Below are positions 1 through 8,447 of a stretch of 55,875 nt of DNA, piece after piece. The stretch is taken from assembly GCA_036272915.1 (NCBI GenBank), contig DATAXV010000110.1, positions 1 through 55,875 on the forward strand, written 5' to 3'. Each line of letters begins with the position of its first letter. The stretch's first letter is position 1. This DNA is from DATAXV01 sp036272915 (GTDB taxonomy: Bacteria; Chloroflexota; Dormibacteria; Dormibacterales; Dormibacteraceae). The position numbers and the translations under genes are program-made. The notes beneath the pieces were generated by a model, which was given only the letters and a program-made list of their open reading frames with translations, did not search any database and had not been told where the DNA came from.

Positions 1-668
1 TGCCGGTTGGCGACGAAGATCTCGGCGTCGAGCGTGAACACCGGCGGCGCCGCGACGGCCGCCTCGGCGGTGCTGTCCGGTCCGACCAGCGCGATCGGGA
101 TGTCCTGGAGCACCTCGCCGTCGCCGCGCTGCACGGGGACCGCAAGCATCCGCACCTGTTCGGGCGTGTACCCCTCGAGGAAGCCGGCCGCGCCCTTCTC
201 CGGATCCGCCGGTTCGGGGCCGACGACGACGGCCTGCCAGTGATTCGCGCAGTAGGCGAGCACGTCGTCGGACGCCAGCGGCCGGTCCTGGGTCAGCGCC
301 CAGGCCGGCACCCGGGTTCCCTGCCGGCTGGTGGCGCCGTCGGCGACCGCCTGGTAGCGGATCGTCTCCACCGTCGAGGCACCCGCCGACCCCCGGACGG
401 CGAGCCCGCCGTCGGGCTGCTCGCCGAGCAGCGTGATGGTCGCGAAATCGAAGTCGAACTCGGGGGCGGAGGCGTCGGTGAGGCGCTGCGCGACCGCCTC
501 CAGCACCTGCTGGCGGGAGGCGCCGGGACGGAGGATGGTGGTCGTCATCTTGCTCAGCGCGCCGAGCAGCCGGTTGCTCCGCTCGAGGTCCCCGACCAGC
601 TCCTCGGAGGCCAGCGCCCCCGTCATCAGGTCGGCCGCGGTGCCCAGCAGGGTGAGGATGGCCGGTGC
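1..668 (-). CDS. GAF-domain sensor, continuation after an in-frame TGA (partial, runs off the window)
   Basis: The minus-strand frame stays open from just after the TGA at 669-671 to the window edge, about 222 codons, in the same phase as the GAF gene at 669-1619. Its first residues (APAILTLLGTAADLM) look like the amphipathic C-terminal helix of a GAF domain, then comes a linker (EELVGDLERSNRLL) and the start of another GAF-like domain (FDFDFATITLL). No ATG, GTG or TTG occurs in frame until ATG at 626, which has no ribosome binding site, so the stretch reads as the rest of the upstream protein rather than a separate gene. The 3' end, where a kinase or other output domain would be expected, lies outside the window. 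Function beyond sensing is unknown. Confidence 0.6.
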
Positions 669-1619
669 TCAGCGGACCCGGGCGAGCAGGTCCCGTGAGA
701 ACACGACGAGGTACCCGCGGGGGGCCTGGTCGGCGGGACCCAGCCCCTGCGAGATGACCGGATGGAGGCCGGCCCTCCGGGCCACGTCGCGCAGCGACGC
801 AAGCGCGACCTCACCCGCGTCCGCCGCTCCCTCCGGCACCGGGATCTGGAGCGGCACGGCGATCGGCGCCTGCGCCGAGATGAGATCCAACGTGTCGCCC
901 TGGGCCGAGAGCCGGTAGACGGACGCGGCGGCCTGGCCGGTCGCGTACAGCAGCTCGGAGAGCGCGATCGCGAAGCGCCGGCGCAGCGCGGGGCCCTCGC
1001 CCTCCTCGTCCGCCCCCGGGGTGGCCAGAAGCTGGGCCAGCCGGCCGGATCCGAGCAGCGCGGCTCGCGCGTCGTCGGCGAGGGTGTCCAGGATCCGGTG
1101 CGCGGCCTCGGCGGCGAGCTCCTCGAGCTCGCGCAGCCTGTCGCCTCGGGGCAGGCGGGGGTCCGGCGGGCTGGGCTCGCCCTCGGTGCAGTAGTTGAGG
1201 TAGACGTGCCCCAGGTACCGGCGGTGCACCAGCAGCGGCAGCCCGATCATGGAGGCGATGTGATAGCGCCGCACGAAGGTGCTGTCGACCTCCGAGGGCG
1301 CCTGCGCGGCGACCAGCGTCTTCTGGACCACGGCCAGCCAGACCGAGGAGCCGTACTGGCGGACGTGAAGATCATCGGGCGCCTTGCCCTCGGCGCGGTC
1401 GGTGTCGTAGCGGCCGAGCTGCTCGGTCTGGTCGGCGAGGGCGGCCGTGAGCCCCTCCTCGGGCAGACCCAGCACGAACGGCGCGTAGTAGGTGCGGGTC
1501 GTGTCGTCGAGCAGGGCCAGGGAGACGATGTCCGCCCCCGACGCATGCTGGAACTCGTGGGTGAGCCCGCTCAGCAGAGCCGGCAGTCCCGCCGATGGGT
1601 TCTCAACGAGGCGAGCCAC
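669..1619 (-). CDS. Tandem GAF-domain sensor protein, N-terminal portion ending at a TGA
   Basis: A 316-residue frame starting at GTG (1619), with a strong GGAGGAGGGGG purine tract directly upstream. Residues about 15-185 form one GAF-like domain (SGADIVSLALLDD, later IASMIGLPLLVHRRYLGHVYLNY), and about 205-316 a second one that ends abruptly (YLVVFSRDLLARVR) at the point where the closing helix of a GAF domain should follow. That helix is encoded directly after the TGA in the same frame. GAF domains bind small ligands or chromophores and usually precede histidine kinase, PP2C phosphatase or cyclic-di-GMP output domains. It lies 153 bases downstream of the dehydratase gene on the same strand, with no strong terminator seen between them. 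Either a nonsense mutation, a sequencing error or recoding. Confidence 0.65.
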   Translation of the reverse strand: MARLVENPSAGLPALLSGLTHEFQHASGADIVSLALLDDTTRTYYAPFVLGLPEEGLTAALADQTEQLGRYDTDRAEGKAPDDLHVRQYGSSVWLAVVQKTLVAAQAPSEVDSTFVRRYHIASMIGLPLLVHRRYLGHVYLNYCTEGEPSPPDPRLPRGDRLRELEELAAEAAHRILDTLADDARAALLGSGRLAQLLATPGADEEGEGPALRRRFAIALSELLYATGQAAASVYRLSAQGDTLDLISAQAPIAVPLQIPVPEGAADAGEVALASLRDVARRAGLHPVISQGLGPADQAPRGYLVVFSRDLLARVR

Positions 1620-1772
1620 AACCCCCTCCTCCAGAGTGAGTGCGTATTCCGTGAGGCTTCATTAGCTTGCCACTCGGACACCGGCCACGCCCACCCCCAG
1701 GGGAGGAGGGGTGGCGGAGACGGCGAATCCATCGGGGGCGGGCCGCCGGCGACAGCCCCTCCGCGGTCCCGG

Positions 1773-3533
1773 TCACGATGGCGGCTCGGGTGGTGTCTCC
1801 TCCGTCGCCGGCGTCTCGCGGCGACTGCGCAGGAAGTCGAGATCCACGCCCTGATCGGCGGCGAGGACGTGCTCGGCGAAGAGCCGGCGCCACCCCCGCT
1901 CGGGCAGGGCCGGCGGACGGAGCGCCCCGCGCCTCAGCGCCAGCTCGGTCTCGTCGACGAGGAGGTCCAGCCGTCTCCCCTCGGTGTCGACGCGGATCCG
2001 GTCGCCGTCTCGAACCAGTGCCAGCGGGCCGCCACGGGCCGCCTCCGGCGCGCAGTGGAGGATCACCGTGCCGTATGCGGTCCCGCTCATCCTGGCGTCG
2101 GAGACGCGGACCAGGTCCCGGACCCCCGCGGCCGCGAGCCGTCTCGGGATCGGCAGCGATCCCGCCTCGGGCATGCCCGAGGCGACGGGGCCGGCGTTGC
2201 GGAGCACGAGCACGGTGTCCGGCGTGACCCCAAGGTCGGGATCGTCGATACGGCGCTCGACGTCCTCGGGGGATTCGAAGACCAGTGCCGGGCCCTCGTG
2301 CTGGAGCAGCCCCTGCGTCGCCGCGGCCACCTTGAGCACGGCGCCGTCCGGTGCCAGCGAGCCGCGGAGGACGGCGAGCGAGCCCGGCGGCCCGATCGGG
2401 TCGTCGAGGCCGGCGACGGTGTGCTGCCACGCCGGCGGCGCCGGTGCCGCGGCGACGGCCTCGGCCACGGTCCGGCCGTCGGCGCGCAGCGCGGTGCCGT
2501 CGAGAAGCGGTGCCATCGCCCGCAGCAGCACGGGCAGGCCGCCCGCCCGGTGGAGGTCCTCCATGTAGCCGTTCCCGCTCGGCTTGCAGTCGACCAGCAG
2601 CGGCACCCGCCTGCAGATCCGGTCGAAGTCGTCGAGGTCGAGGTCGATCCCGGCCCGTCCGGCGGCGGCGAGGAGATGCACGACGGCGTTGGTCGAACCG
2701 CCGACGGCGCCGAGGACGGCGACGGCGTTGGTGAACGACGCCCGGGAGAGGATCCGGCTCGGTCGCAGCTCCTCCCGAGCCATGGCCACCGCCCGCCGCC
2801 CGGTCGCCACCGCCTGCCGGAGCCGCTCGCCGGTCGCGGCGGGCGGGGTGGCCCCTCCGGGCAGCATCAGGCCGAGCGCCTCGCAGAGGAGAGCCATGGT
2901 CGAGGCCGTGCCCATCACCATGCAGGTGCCCGCCGTCGAGCAGAGCGCCCCCTGCACCTCCTCGATCTCGGCCTGGTCCAGCTCGCCGGCGCGGTGGGCG
3001 GTCCAGTAACGCCGGCAGTCGGTGCAGGCGCCCAGGCGCTCGCCGCGCCAGCCTCCGGTGAGCATGGGTCCGGTCACCAGCAGCAGCGCCGGCACGTCGG
3101 CGGAGATGGCGGCCATCAGCTGTGCCGGAACCGTCTTGTCGCAGCCGCCGACGAGAACCACCGCGTCCATCGGCTGGGCGGTGATCATCTCCTCCGTCTC
3201 CATCGCGGCGAGGTTGCGGTAGAGCATCGAGGTCGGCGAGAGCAGGGTCTCGCCGAGGGAGGTGGTGGGGAACACCATGGGCAGGCCGCCCGCCTCGAGA
3301 ACCCCGCGGCGCACCGCCTCCACCAGCTCGGGCATCTGGCGGTGACAGGGGGTGAAGTCGGAGCAGGTGTGGGCGATGCCGACGACCGGCCGGTCGAGGT
3401 CGCCCACATCGTAGCCGGCGCTGGCCAGGAAGGCGTGACGCAGGTAGCGGGAGAAGCCCGCGTCGCCATAAGCGGTGAGGCCGCGGTCGACGCCCATCGG
3501 AGATCTGGTTGTCACCGCCCTACGTTCACGCAT
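1773..3533 (-). CDS. IlvD/Edd family dehydratase (dihydroxy-acid or sugar-acid dehydratase)
   Basis: A 586-residue protein of the IlvD/Edd family, which dehydrates dihydroxy acids or aldonic acids using an Fe-S cluster. Visible family signatures are GGCDKTVPA (Fe-S cysteine, about residue 130), CSTAGTCMVMGTASTMA (second cysteine region, about 200), a GGSTNAVVH stretch and the C-terminal SDARMSGTAYGTVILH. The last motif is closer to pentonate or sugar-acid dehydratases than to classical IlvD, and no other ilv genes are nearby. It is 27 bases downstream of a YihU-like beta-hydroxyacid dehydrogenase on the same strand, and a PadR regulator is divergent, which suggests a small catabolic operon for an aldonic or sulfo-sugar acid. 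The substrate cannot be assigned from sequence. GTG about 7 codons in is an alternative start. Confidence 0.85.
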   Translation of the reverse strand: MRERRAVTTRSPMGVDRGLTAYGDAGFSRYLRHAFLASAGYDVGDLDRPVVGIAHTCSDFTPCHRQMPELVEAVRRGVLEAGGLPMVFPTTSLGETLLSPTSMLYRNLAAMETEEMITAQPMDAVVLVGGCDKTVPAQLMAAISADVPALLLVTGPMLTGGWRGERLGACTDCRRYWTAHRAGELDQAEIEEVQGALCSTAGTCMVMGTASTMALLCEALGLMLPGGATPPAATGERLRQAVATGRRAVAMAREELRPSRILSRASFTNAVAVLGAVGGSTNAVVHLLAAAGRAGIDLDLDDFDRICRRVPLLVDCKPSGNGYMEDLHRAGGLPVLLRAMAPLLDGTALRADGRTVAEAVAAAPAPPAWQHTVAGLDDPIGPPGSLAVLRGSLAPDGAVLKVAAATQGLLQHEGPALVFESPEDVERRIDDPDLGVTPDTVLVLRNAGPVASGMPEAGSLPIPRRLAAAGVRDLVRVSDARMSGTAYGTVILHCAPEAARGGPLALVRDGDRIRVDTEGRRLDLLVDETELALRRGALRPPALPERGWRRLFAEHVLAADQGVDLDFLRSRRETPATEETPPEPPS

Positions 3534-3560
3534 TCGCCGGCCGGGCCGGGGCCCGGCCGC

Positions 3561-4505
3561 TCATGGCCGCCGCTCGTTCGGCGCCGGTCGCTCGTGGAGC
3601 TCGACCTTGCCGTAGCGCTCGAGCACGGCGAGCACGGATGTGTAGTCGTCGTTCTCGTGGCCCTCGGCGGCGGCCGCGTTGAACAGCTGCAGGGCGGCCG
3701 CGCCGACGCCGATGGGAAGGCGCACCTCGCTCGCCAGCTCGAGCGCGAGACGGACGTCCTTGATCGCGAGGCGGGTGGCGAAGCCGGGCGAGAGGTCCCG
3801 ACGCAGGGCCTTCTCGGGGTAGGTGGACCGCAGGTGCGTGTTGCTGGCCCCGGTCGAGCGCAGGACGGCGAGCACCGTCTCCAGCTCCAGGCCGGCGGCC
3901 ACGCCGAGGACGAGGGCCTCGGCGTCGGCGGCCAGGATCGAGGCCCCGAGCAGGTTGTTGACCAGCTTCATGATCGCGCCGCTGCCGACCGGACCGCAGT
4001 GGACGAGGTCCTTCCCGAAGCAGCGGAGGATCGGCCCCACCTCCTCCAGAAGGTCAGGATCGCCTCCGGCCATGAGCAGGAGATCGCCCTCCGCGGCGTG
4101 GCGCGGCGTCCGGCCGACGGGGACGTCCAGCATCCTGCGGCCGGCCGCGGTCACGGCCTCGGCGACCTGGCGGGTGACGGCGGGGGAGATCGTGCTCATG
4201 TCGATGAGGACGGCGGATTCCCGCATCCCGGCCAGGATCCCGCCCGAACCGAGCACGGCGGCCTGCACGTCCGGAGAGTCGGGGAGCATGGAGACGATCA
4301 CGTCGCTGGCCTCTGCCACCGCCTCCGGCGAGGTGGCGGCCTGGGCGCCGGCGGAAGCCAGCCGCTCCGTCGCCGCCGGAACGATGTCGTACGCGGTCAG
4401 CGGGTAGCCGTTGGCGAGCAGGCGAGACGCCATCGGCCGGCCCATCGCCCCCAGACCCACGAAGCCGACCGCCGGGAGAGAGCCCCTGCCCTTGGTTTTC
4501 TGCAT
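3561..4505 (-). CDS. NAD(P)-dependent beta-hydroxyacid dehydrogenase, YihU (sulfolactaldehyde reductase)-like
   Basis: A 314-residue protein of the 6-phosphogluconate-dehydrogenase-like superfamily. The start is ATG 4505, preceded by GAGGAGG at suitable spacing; the frame extends further upstream but without homology. The N-terminal Rossmann motif GFVGLGAMGRPMA binds NAD(P), DMSTISP is the substrate-side signature, and the catalytic lysine sits in GAIMKLVNN. The substrate loop reads DVPVGRTPRHA rather than the usual DAPVSGG of 3-hydroxyisobutyrate dehydrogenase or GarR. DVPVGRT is what I recall from E. coli YihU, where the loop Arg and the Asn after the catalytic Lys contact sulfonate; both residues are present here. 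Pairing with an IlvD/Edd dehydratase makes a sugar-acid or sulfo-sugar pathway plausible. Exact substrate is inference. Confidence 0.85.
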   Translation of the reverse strand: MQKTKGRGSLPAVGFVGLGAMGRPMASRLLANGYPLTAYDIVPAATERLASAGAQAATSPEAVAEASDVIVSMLPDSPDVQAAVLGSGGILAGMRESAVLIDMSTISPAVTRQVAEAVTAAGRRMLDVPVGRTPRHAAEGDLLLMAGGDPDLLEEVGPILRCFGKDLVHCGPVGSGAIMKLVNNLLGASILAADAEALVLGVAAGLELETVLAVLRSTGASNTHLRSTYPEKALRRDLSPGFATRLAIKDVRLALELASEVRLPIGVGAAALQLFNAAAAEGHENDDYTSVLAVLERYGKVELHERPAPNERRP

Positions 4506-4670
4506 GTCCTCGACCTCCTCGAAGGGAATCAACGCCTCGTTCCCAACCTCGCACAGATCGGCGCCCGCCGCCAGCGGACGGTGGTTGGAGGTCACGGTCG
4601 TCGGACGTTGGGCTCGGCACGGTCGGGCGTCACCGGCCACGGGACGGGGGACCCCGCCTGGAGGGACACC

Positions 4671-4684
4671 TGTAATGTTCGGTC
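4671..4684 (+). promoter_or_regulatory. -10 element for a leaderless padR-family transcript
   Basis: TGTAAT at 4671-4676 ends 8 nt before the GTG start at 4685, so transcription would begin at or next to the start codon. There is no ribosome binding site, which agrees with a leaderless mRNA. No clear -35 is visible. The 180-base divergent gap (4506-4684) probably also carries the promoter of the dehydrogenase-dehydratase operon and the PadR operator, but I see no convincing palindrome. Confidence 0.4.
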
Positions 4685-5242
4685 GTGCCCATCAGAGGTT
4701 CGAGGCTGTCGCCAGGCGAGTGGGCCGTGCTGGGACTGCTGGCGGAGGAGCCGAGGCACGGCTTCGGCCTGGCCAAGGCGATGGCCGCCGACGGTGAGAT
4801 CGGACGGGTTTGGGCCCTCTCGACGCCGCTCGTCTACCGCGCGCTCTCCACCCTCCAGACAAAGGGGATGGCGACGATCGCGGGGACCGAGCGCAGCGAC
4901 CTCGGGCCCCAGCGGCAGCTGATCCGGCCGACCGAGGAGGGGCGGGCCAGCCTGGCCGGCTGGCTCTCGGAGCCCGTCGGGCACGTCCGCGACACCCGCT
5001 CGCTGCTGATGCTCAAGCTGGCCTTCATCGTCCGCTCGGGCGGCGACCCGGCGCCGCTGCTGCGGGCTCAGGAGGAGGTCTTCCGACCCGTCCTCGAGCG
5101 CTTCCAGGAGCAGGTCGAGGAGGCTCGGCCGGGCTTCGACCGGATGCTGATGCTGTGGCGGGTGGAGTCGGTGCGGGCGGCGATGGCCTTCCTGGCCAGG
5201 GCGCCGGAGGCGATGCTGCCGGGAGCGGCGGGGCGCGGGTGA
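4685..5242 (+). CDS. PadR family transcriptional regulator
   Basis: A 185-residue protein with the PadR winged-helix signature in residues 8-85: LSPGEWAVLGLLAEEPRHGFGL, then STPLVYRALSTLQTKGMA and a wing containing the QRQLIRPTEEGR strand. The C-terminal half is helical and charged, as in the dimerisation domain of PadR-s2 proteins. PadR proteins are usually repressors released by phenolics, drugs or other small molecules. It is transcribed divergently from the YihU-like/IlvD-like pair, so control of that operon is the simplest hypothesis. GTG start chosen from the adjacent -10 element and the PadR N-terminus. Confidence 0.85.
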   Translation: MPIRGSRLSPGEWAVLGLLAEEPRHGFGLAKAMAADGEIGRVWALSTPLVYRALSTLQTKGMATIAGTERSDLGPQRQLIRPTEEGRASLAGWLSEPVGHVRDTRSLLMLKLAFIVRSGGDPAPLLRAQEEVFRPVLERFQEQVEEARPGFDRMLMLWRVESVRAAMAFLARAPEAMLPGAAGRG

Positions 5243-5255
5243 GTGCCGAGCCCGA

Positions 5256-5273
5256 TAGAGTGTTGGGCTCGGA
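5256..5273 (+). promoter_or_regulatory. -10 element upstream of rsmI
   Basis: TAGAGT at 5256-5261 lies 12 nt before the ATG at 5274, giving a predicted 5' leader of about five bases. No Shine-Dalgarno sequence is seen. It fits the short-leader pattern found elsewhere in this window. Confidence 0.4.
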
Positions 5274-5936
5274 ATGGGAACGCTGTACGTCGTCGCGACC
5301 CCGATCGGCAACCTTGAGGACATCACCCTGCGCGCCCTGCGCGTGCTCGGCGAGGTCGCCCTCATCGCGGCCGAGGACACCCGGGTCACCTCACGGCTGC
5401 TCACCCGGCACGGCATCCGCAAGGCCATGGTCAGCTACCGGGCCCCGGTCGAGCAGCGGCAGCTGAGCCGGTTGCTCAGCGCCCTGCGCATGGGCGACGT
5501 GGCGCTGGTCAGCGACGCCGGCACGCCCACCCTCTCCGATCCCGGCCAGGCGCTGGTCGACGCCGCCTGGGAGGACGGCCACGACGTCGTCCCCATCCCC
5601 GGGCCCAGCGCCATCACCTCGGCCCTGGCCGTGGCCGGGTTCAAGGGCAAGGGCTTCAGCTTCTCCGGCTACCTGCCCCGCAAGCCGGGCGAGCTGCGGC
5701 GCTTCTTCGAGACGCTGCGCGACCTCGACCACCCCATCGTCGCCTTCGAATCGCCGCATCGCGTGCGCAAGTCGCTGGCCATCCTCCAGGAGGTCGACCC
5801 CGAGCGGCGCATGGCCGCGACCCGGGAGATGACCAAGGTCCACGAGGAGGTGCTGCGCGGCACCGCCGAAGAGATCCTGGCGGCGCTCGACGATCCGCCG
5901 CGGGGCGAGTTTACCCTTGTCTTCGCCAGTGACTGA
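5274..5936 (+). CDS. rsmI: 16S rRNA (cytidine-1402 2'-O)-methyltransferase RsmI
   Basis: A 220-residue SAM-dependent methyltransferase of the tetrapyrrole-methylase fold that 2'-O-methylates C1402 in the 16S rRNA decoding centre. N-terminal GTLYVVATPIGNLEDITLRAL is the RsmI signature, followed by AEDTRVTSRLL, VSDAGTPTLSDPG and PGPSAITSALAVAG, then FSGYLPRK and FESPHRV. It is shorter than the usual 270-290 residues and lacks the variable C-terminal extension. It overlaps metG by 8 bases, so the two are probably cotranslated. Confidence 0.95.
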   Translation: MGTLYVVATPIGNLEDITLRALRVLGEVALIAAEDTRVTSRLLTRHGIRKAMVSYRAPVEQRQLSRLLSALRMGDVALVSDAGTPTLSDPGQALVDAAWEDGHDVVPIPGPSAITSALAVAGFKGKGFSFSGYLPRKPGELRRFFETLRDLDHPIVAFESPHRVRKSLAILQEVDPERRMAATREMTKVHEEVLRGTAEEILAALDDPPRGEFTLVFASD

Positions 5937-7686
5937 CTCCACCAAGATCCTGATCAACGTGGCGTGGCCCTACGCCAACGGGCCTCGCCACCTCGGCCAC
6001 GTCGCCAGCTTCGGCGTCGCCGACGTCTTCGCCCGCTACCAGCGCCTGCGCGGCCGCGAGGTGCTCATGGTCAGCGGCACCGACGAGCATGGAACGCCCA
6101 TCACCTACGGCGCCGACGCCGAGGGCATCCCTCCGCGCGCGTTCGCCGACCGCTACAACGCGATCATCGTCGAGGACCTGCGCCGGCTCGGCCTGACCTA
6201 CGACTGCTTCACCAGGACCACCACCCACAACCACTACCGGGTGACCCAGGACCTGTTCCGGTCGCTCCACGAGAAGGGCTACATCGTGCCCCGCACCCAG
6301 CTCGGCGCGGTCTCGCCCTCGACCGGGCGCACGCTGCCCGACCGCTACATCGAGGGCACCTGCCCGATCTGCGGCTACCCCGAGGCGCGGGGGGACCAGT
6401 GCGACAACTGCGGCAACCAGCTCGACCCGATCGACCTGATCAACCCGCGCTCGCGGGTCAACGGCGAGGTCCCCGAGTTCCGCGAGACCGAGCACTTCTT
6501 CTTCGAGCTGCCCGTCTTCCGTGACCAGCTGCGGGAGTGGGCGACGGCGCAGGGGCACTGGCGGGCCAACGTCCGCACCTTCACCCTGAAGCTGCTCGAG
6601 GACCTCAAGCCGCGGGCGATCACGCGCGATCTCGACTGGGGCGTGCCGATCCCGCTGCCCGGCTGGGTCGACCGGCCCGACAAGCGCATCTACGTCTGGT
6701 TCGACGCCGTCATCGGCTACCTCTCGGCGAGCATCGAGTGGGCTCGCGAGCGGGGCACGCCGGAGGCCTGGCGGGAGTGGTGGCAGGACCCGCTGGTTCC
6801 CCACTACTACTTCATGGGCAAGGACAACATCACCTTCCACACGGTGATCTGGCCCTCGATCCTGATCGGCGCCGGCGACCTCGACCTGCCCTACGATATC
6901 GCCTCGACCGAGTTCCTGACCATGGAGGGGAAGCGGTTCTCGACCAGCCGCGGCCACGTGATCCTGGTCCGGGACGTGCTCTCCCGCTACGACCCGGACG
7001 CGGTCCGCTACTACCTGTCCATCGCCGGTCCCGAGGACCGCGACACCGACTTCACCTGGTCCGAGTTCATCCGCCGCAACAACGACGAGCTCGTCTCGAC
7101 CTGGGGCAACCTGGTTCACCGGACCCTGGTCAACGCCCACCGCAACTTCGGCGCGGTGCCCCCGGCGGGTGAGCGCACGGAGCGCGACCGGCGCCTCCTG
7201 GTCGAGGTCGAGGCCGGATTCGAGACGGTGGGGGAGCCCCTCGGACGGACCCGCTTCAAGGCCGCCATCACCGAGGCCATGCGCCTCGCCGCGCTGGTCA
7301 ACCAGTACCTGGCCGAGGAGCAGCCCTGGCAGCTGGTCAAGCACGACAAGGAGCGCGCCGGCACCGTGCTCAACGTCGCCCTCCAGTGCGTGAACCAGCT
7401 CAAGGTGCTGATGACGCCGTTCCTGCCCTTCTCTTCGCAGCGCCTGCACGAGATGCTCGGCTACGAGGACGTGATCGCGCCGATACCGGAGGTCCGCGAG
7501 TACACCGAGCCCGAGGGCGACAGCCACCAGGTCCTGACCGGCGACTACGAGGTCCGCGACCGCTGGAGCCCCGAGGAGCTGCCCGAGGGCCGGCCCCTGC
7601 CCGAGCCCAAGCCCCTCTACCGCAAGCTCGACCCCAAGGTGGTCGAGGAGGAGCTGGCACGGATGGAGGCGGGGGCGCCGGTCTGA
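5929..7686 (+). CDS. metG: Methionyl-tRNA synthetase
   Basis: A 585-residue class I aminoacyl-tRNA synthetase. NVAWPYANGPRHLGH carries the HIGH-type motif (HLGH), CPICGYPEARGDQCDNCG is the zinc knuckle of the connective-peptide region, and GKRFSTSRG is the KMSKS-equivalent loop in the variant form common in this subtype. An anticodon-binding helical domain follows (VNQYLAEEQPW). There is no C-terminal EMAP/Trbp111 dimerisation domain. The GTG at 5929 overlapping the rsmI stop fits the family N-terminus; a TTG four codons earlier is also possible. Confidence 0.96.
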   Translation: MTDSTKILINVAWPYANGPRHLGHVASFGVADVFARYQRLRGREVLMVSGTDEHGTPITYGADAEGIPPRAFADRYNAIIVEDLRRLGLTYDCFTRTTTHNHYRVTQDLFRSLHEKGYIVPRTQLGAVSPSTGRTLPDRYIEGTCPICGYPEARGDQCDNCGNQLDPIDLINPRSRVNGEVPEFRETEHFFFELPVFRDQLREWATAQGHWRANVRTFTLKLLEDLKPRAITRDLDWGVPIPLPGWVDRPDKRIYVWFDAVIGYLSASIEWARERGTPEAWREWWQDPLVPHYYFMGKDNITFHTVIWPSILIGAGDLDLPYDIASTEFLTMEGKRFSTSRGHVILVRDVLSRYDPDAVRYYLSIAGPEDRDTDFTWSEFIRRNNDELVSTWGNLVHRTLVNAHRNFGAVPPAGERTERDRRLLVEVEAGFETVGEPLGRTRFKAAITEAMRLAALVNQYLAEEQPWQLVKHDKERAGTVLNVALQCVNQLKVLMTPFLPFSSQRLHEMLGYEDVIAPIPEVREYTEPEGDSHQVLTGDYEVRDRWSPEELPEGRPLPEPKPLYRKLDPKVVEEELARMEAGAPV

Positions 7687-7691
7687 CCGGC

Positions 7692-8447
7692 ATGCGCCTG
7701 ATCGACACCCACCTCCACCTCGACGACCTCGAGCAGCGGCCGGAGGAGGCCGCGCGGGAGGCCAGGGAGGCGGGCGTCACCGACCTCATCGCGATGGGCG
7801 TCGACGGGGCCACCAGCCGTCTCGTCGCCGGCTGGGCCAGTGAGGTCGAGGGCGTCTGGGCCGCGGCCGGGCACCATCCGCTGAACCAGGAGGGGCCGGA
7901 CCTGACCCTGCTCCGCGAGCTCGCCGGGCGGCCGCGGGTGGTCGCCGTCGGCGAGGTCGGCCTCGACGCCGTCGACGAGCACCGGGGGCCGGAGGAGGCT
8001 CAGCGGCTGTGGTTCGGCTCCTGCTGCGAGCTTGCGGTGGAGCTCGACCTGCCCGTCTGCGTGCACATCCGCGGGACCGAGCAGGAGGTCTGGGAGGAGC
8101 TCCGGCGGCACCCGGGGATCCGCGGCGTCATCCACTACTGGTCGCTCGACTGGGAGTGGGCGGAGCGGTTCCTCGAGCTCGGCTTCCACCTCTCCTTCGC
8201 CGGCACCATCACCCGGGCGACCAAGGAGCAGATCCGCGACGTCGCCGGCCGGGCACCGGCCGACCGGCTGCTGCTGGAGACGGACTCGCCCTGGGGGACG
8301 CCGCGCGGGCGGTCGGGGGCGATGCGGCCGGCCTGGATGGTCGACACCGCCCGGATGCTGGCCGAGGTCCGGGGCATCGGGCTCGACGAGATCGACCGGC
8401 TGCAGCGGGAGAACGCCCTCCGGTTGTTCTCGCGCATGAACGGATGA
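7692..8447 (+). CDS. TatD family metal-dependent hydrolase (putative DNase)
   Basis: A 251-residue TIM-barrel amidohydrolase. Metal ligands are visible in DTHLHLD, GEVGLDAVDEH (Glu), CVHIRG (His), VIHYWSLD (His) and LLETDSPW (Asp). TatD proteins act as 3'-5' exonucleases or DNases in repair, and the gene sits between metG and rsmA as in many Gram-positive genomes. The usual HCFSG motif is replaced by HYWSLD, so it belongs to a divergent branch. ATG 7692 begins 5 bases after the metG stop and gives the canonical MRLIDTHLHL N-terminus. Confidence 0.85.
   Translation: MRLIDTHLHLDDLEQRPEEAAREAREAGVTDLIAMGVDGATSRLVAGWASEVEGVWAAAGHHPLNQEGPDLTLLRELAGRPRVVAVGEVGLDAVDEHRGPEEAQRLWFGSCCELAVELDLPVCVHIRGTEQEVWEELRRHPGIRGVIHYWSLDWEWAERFLELGFHLSFAGTITRATKEQIRDVAGRAPADRLLLETDSPWGTPRGRSGAMRPAWMVDTARMLAEVRGIGLDEIDRLQRENALRLFSRMNG

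Noticed and set aside
669..671. Genetic code change with TGA read as an amino acid genome-wide
   Set aside because: metG, ruvA, recA, ftsK, asd and many others end exactly at family length with TGA, so TGA is a normal stop here.
1620..1772. A small gene or terminator between the dehydratase and GAF genes
   Set aside because: The stretch is GC-rich with short CCCC/GGGG runs, but no stem followed by T and no plausible reading frame with a ribosome binding site were found.
762..4922. A 1386-codon open frame on the plus strand
   Set aside because: It lies antisense to the GAF, IlvD/Edd and YihU-like genes, which have clear family motifs. Its composition (Arg, Gly, Gly-Glu, Val-His-rich) is the usual shadow of high-GC coding DNA.
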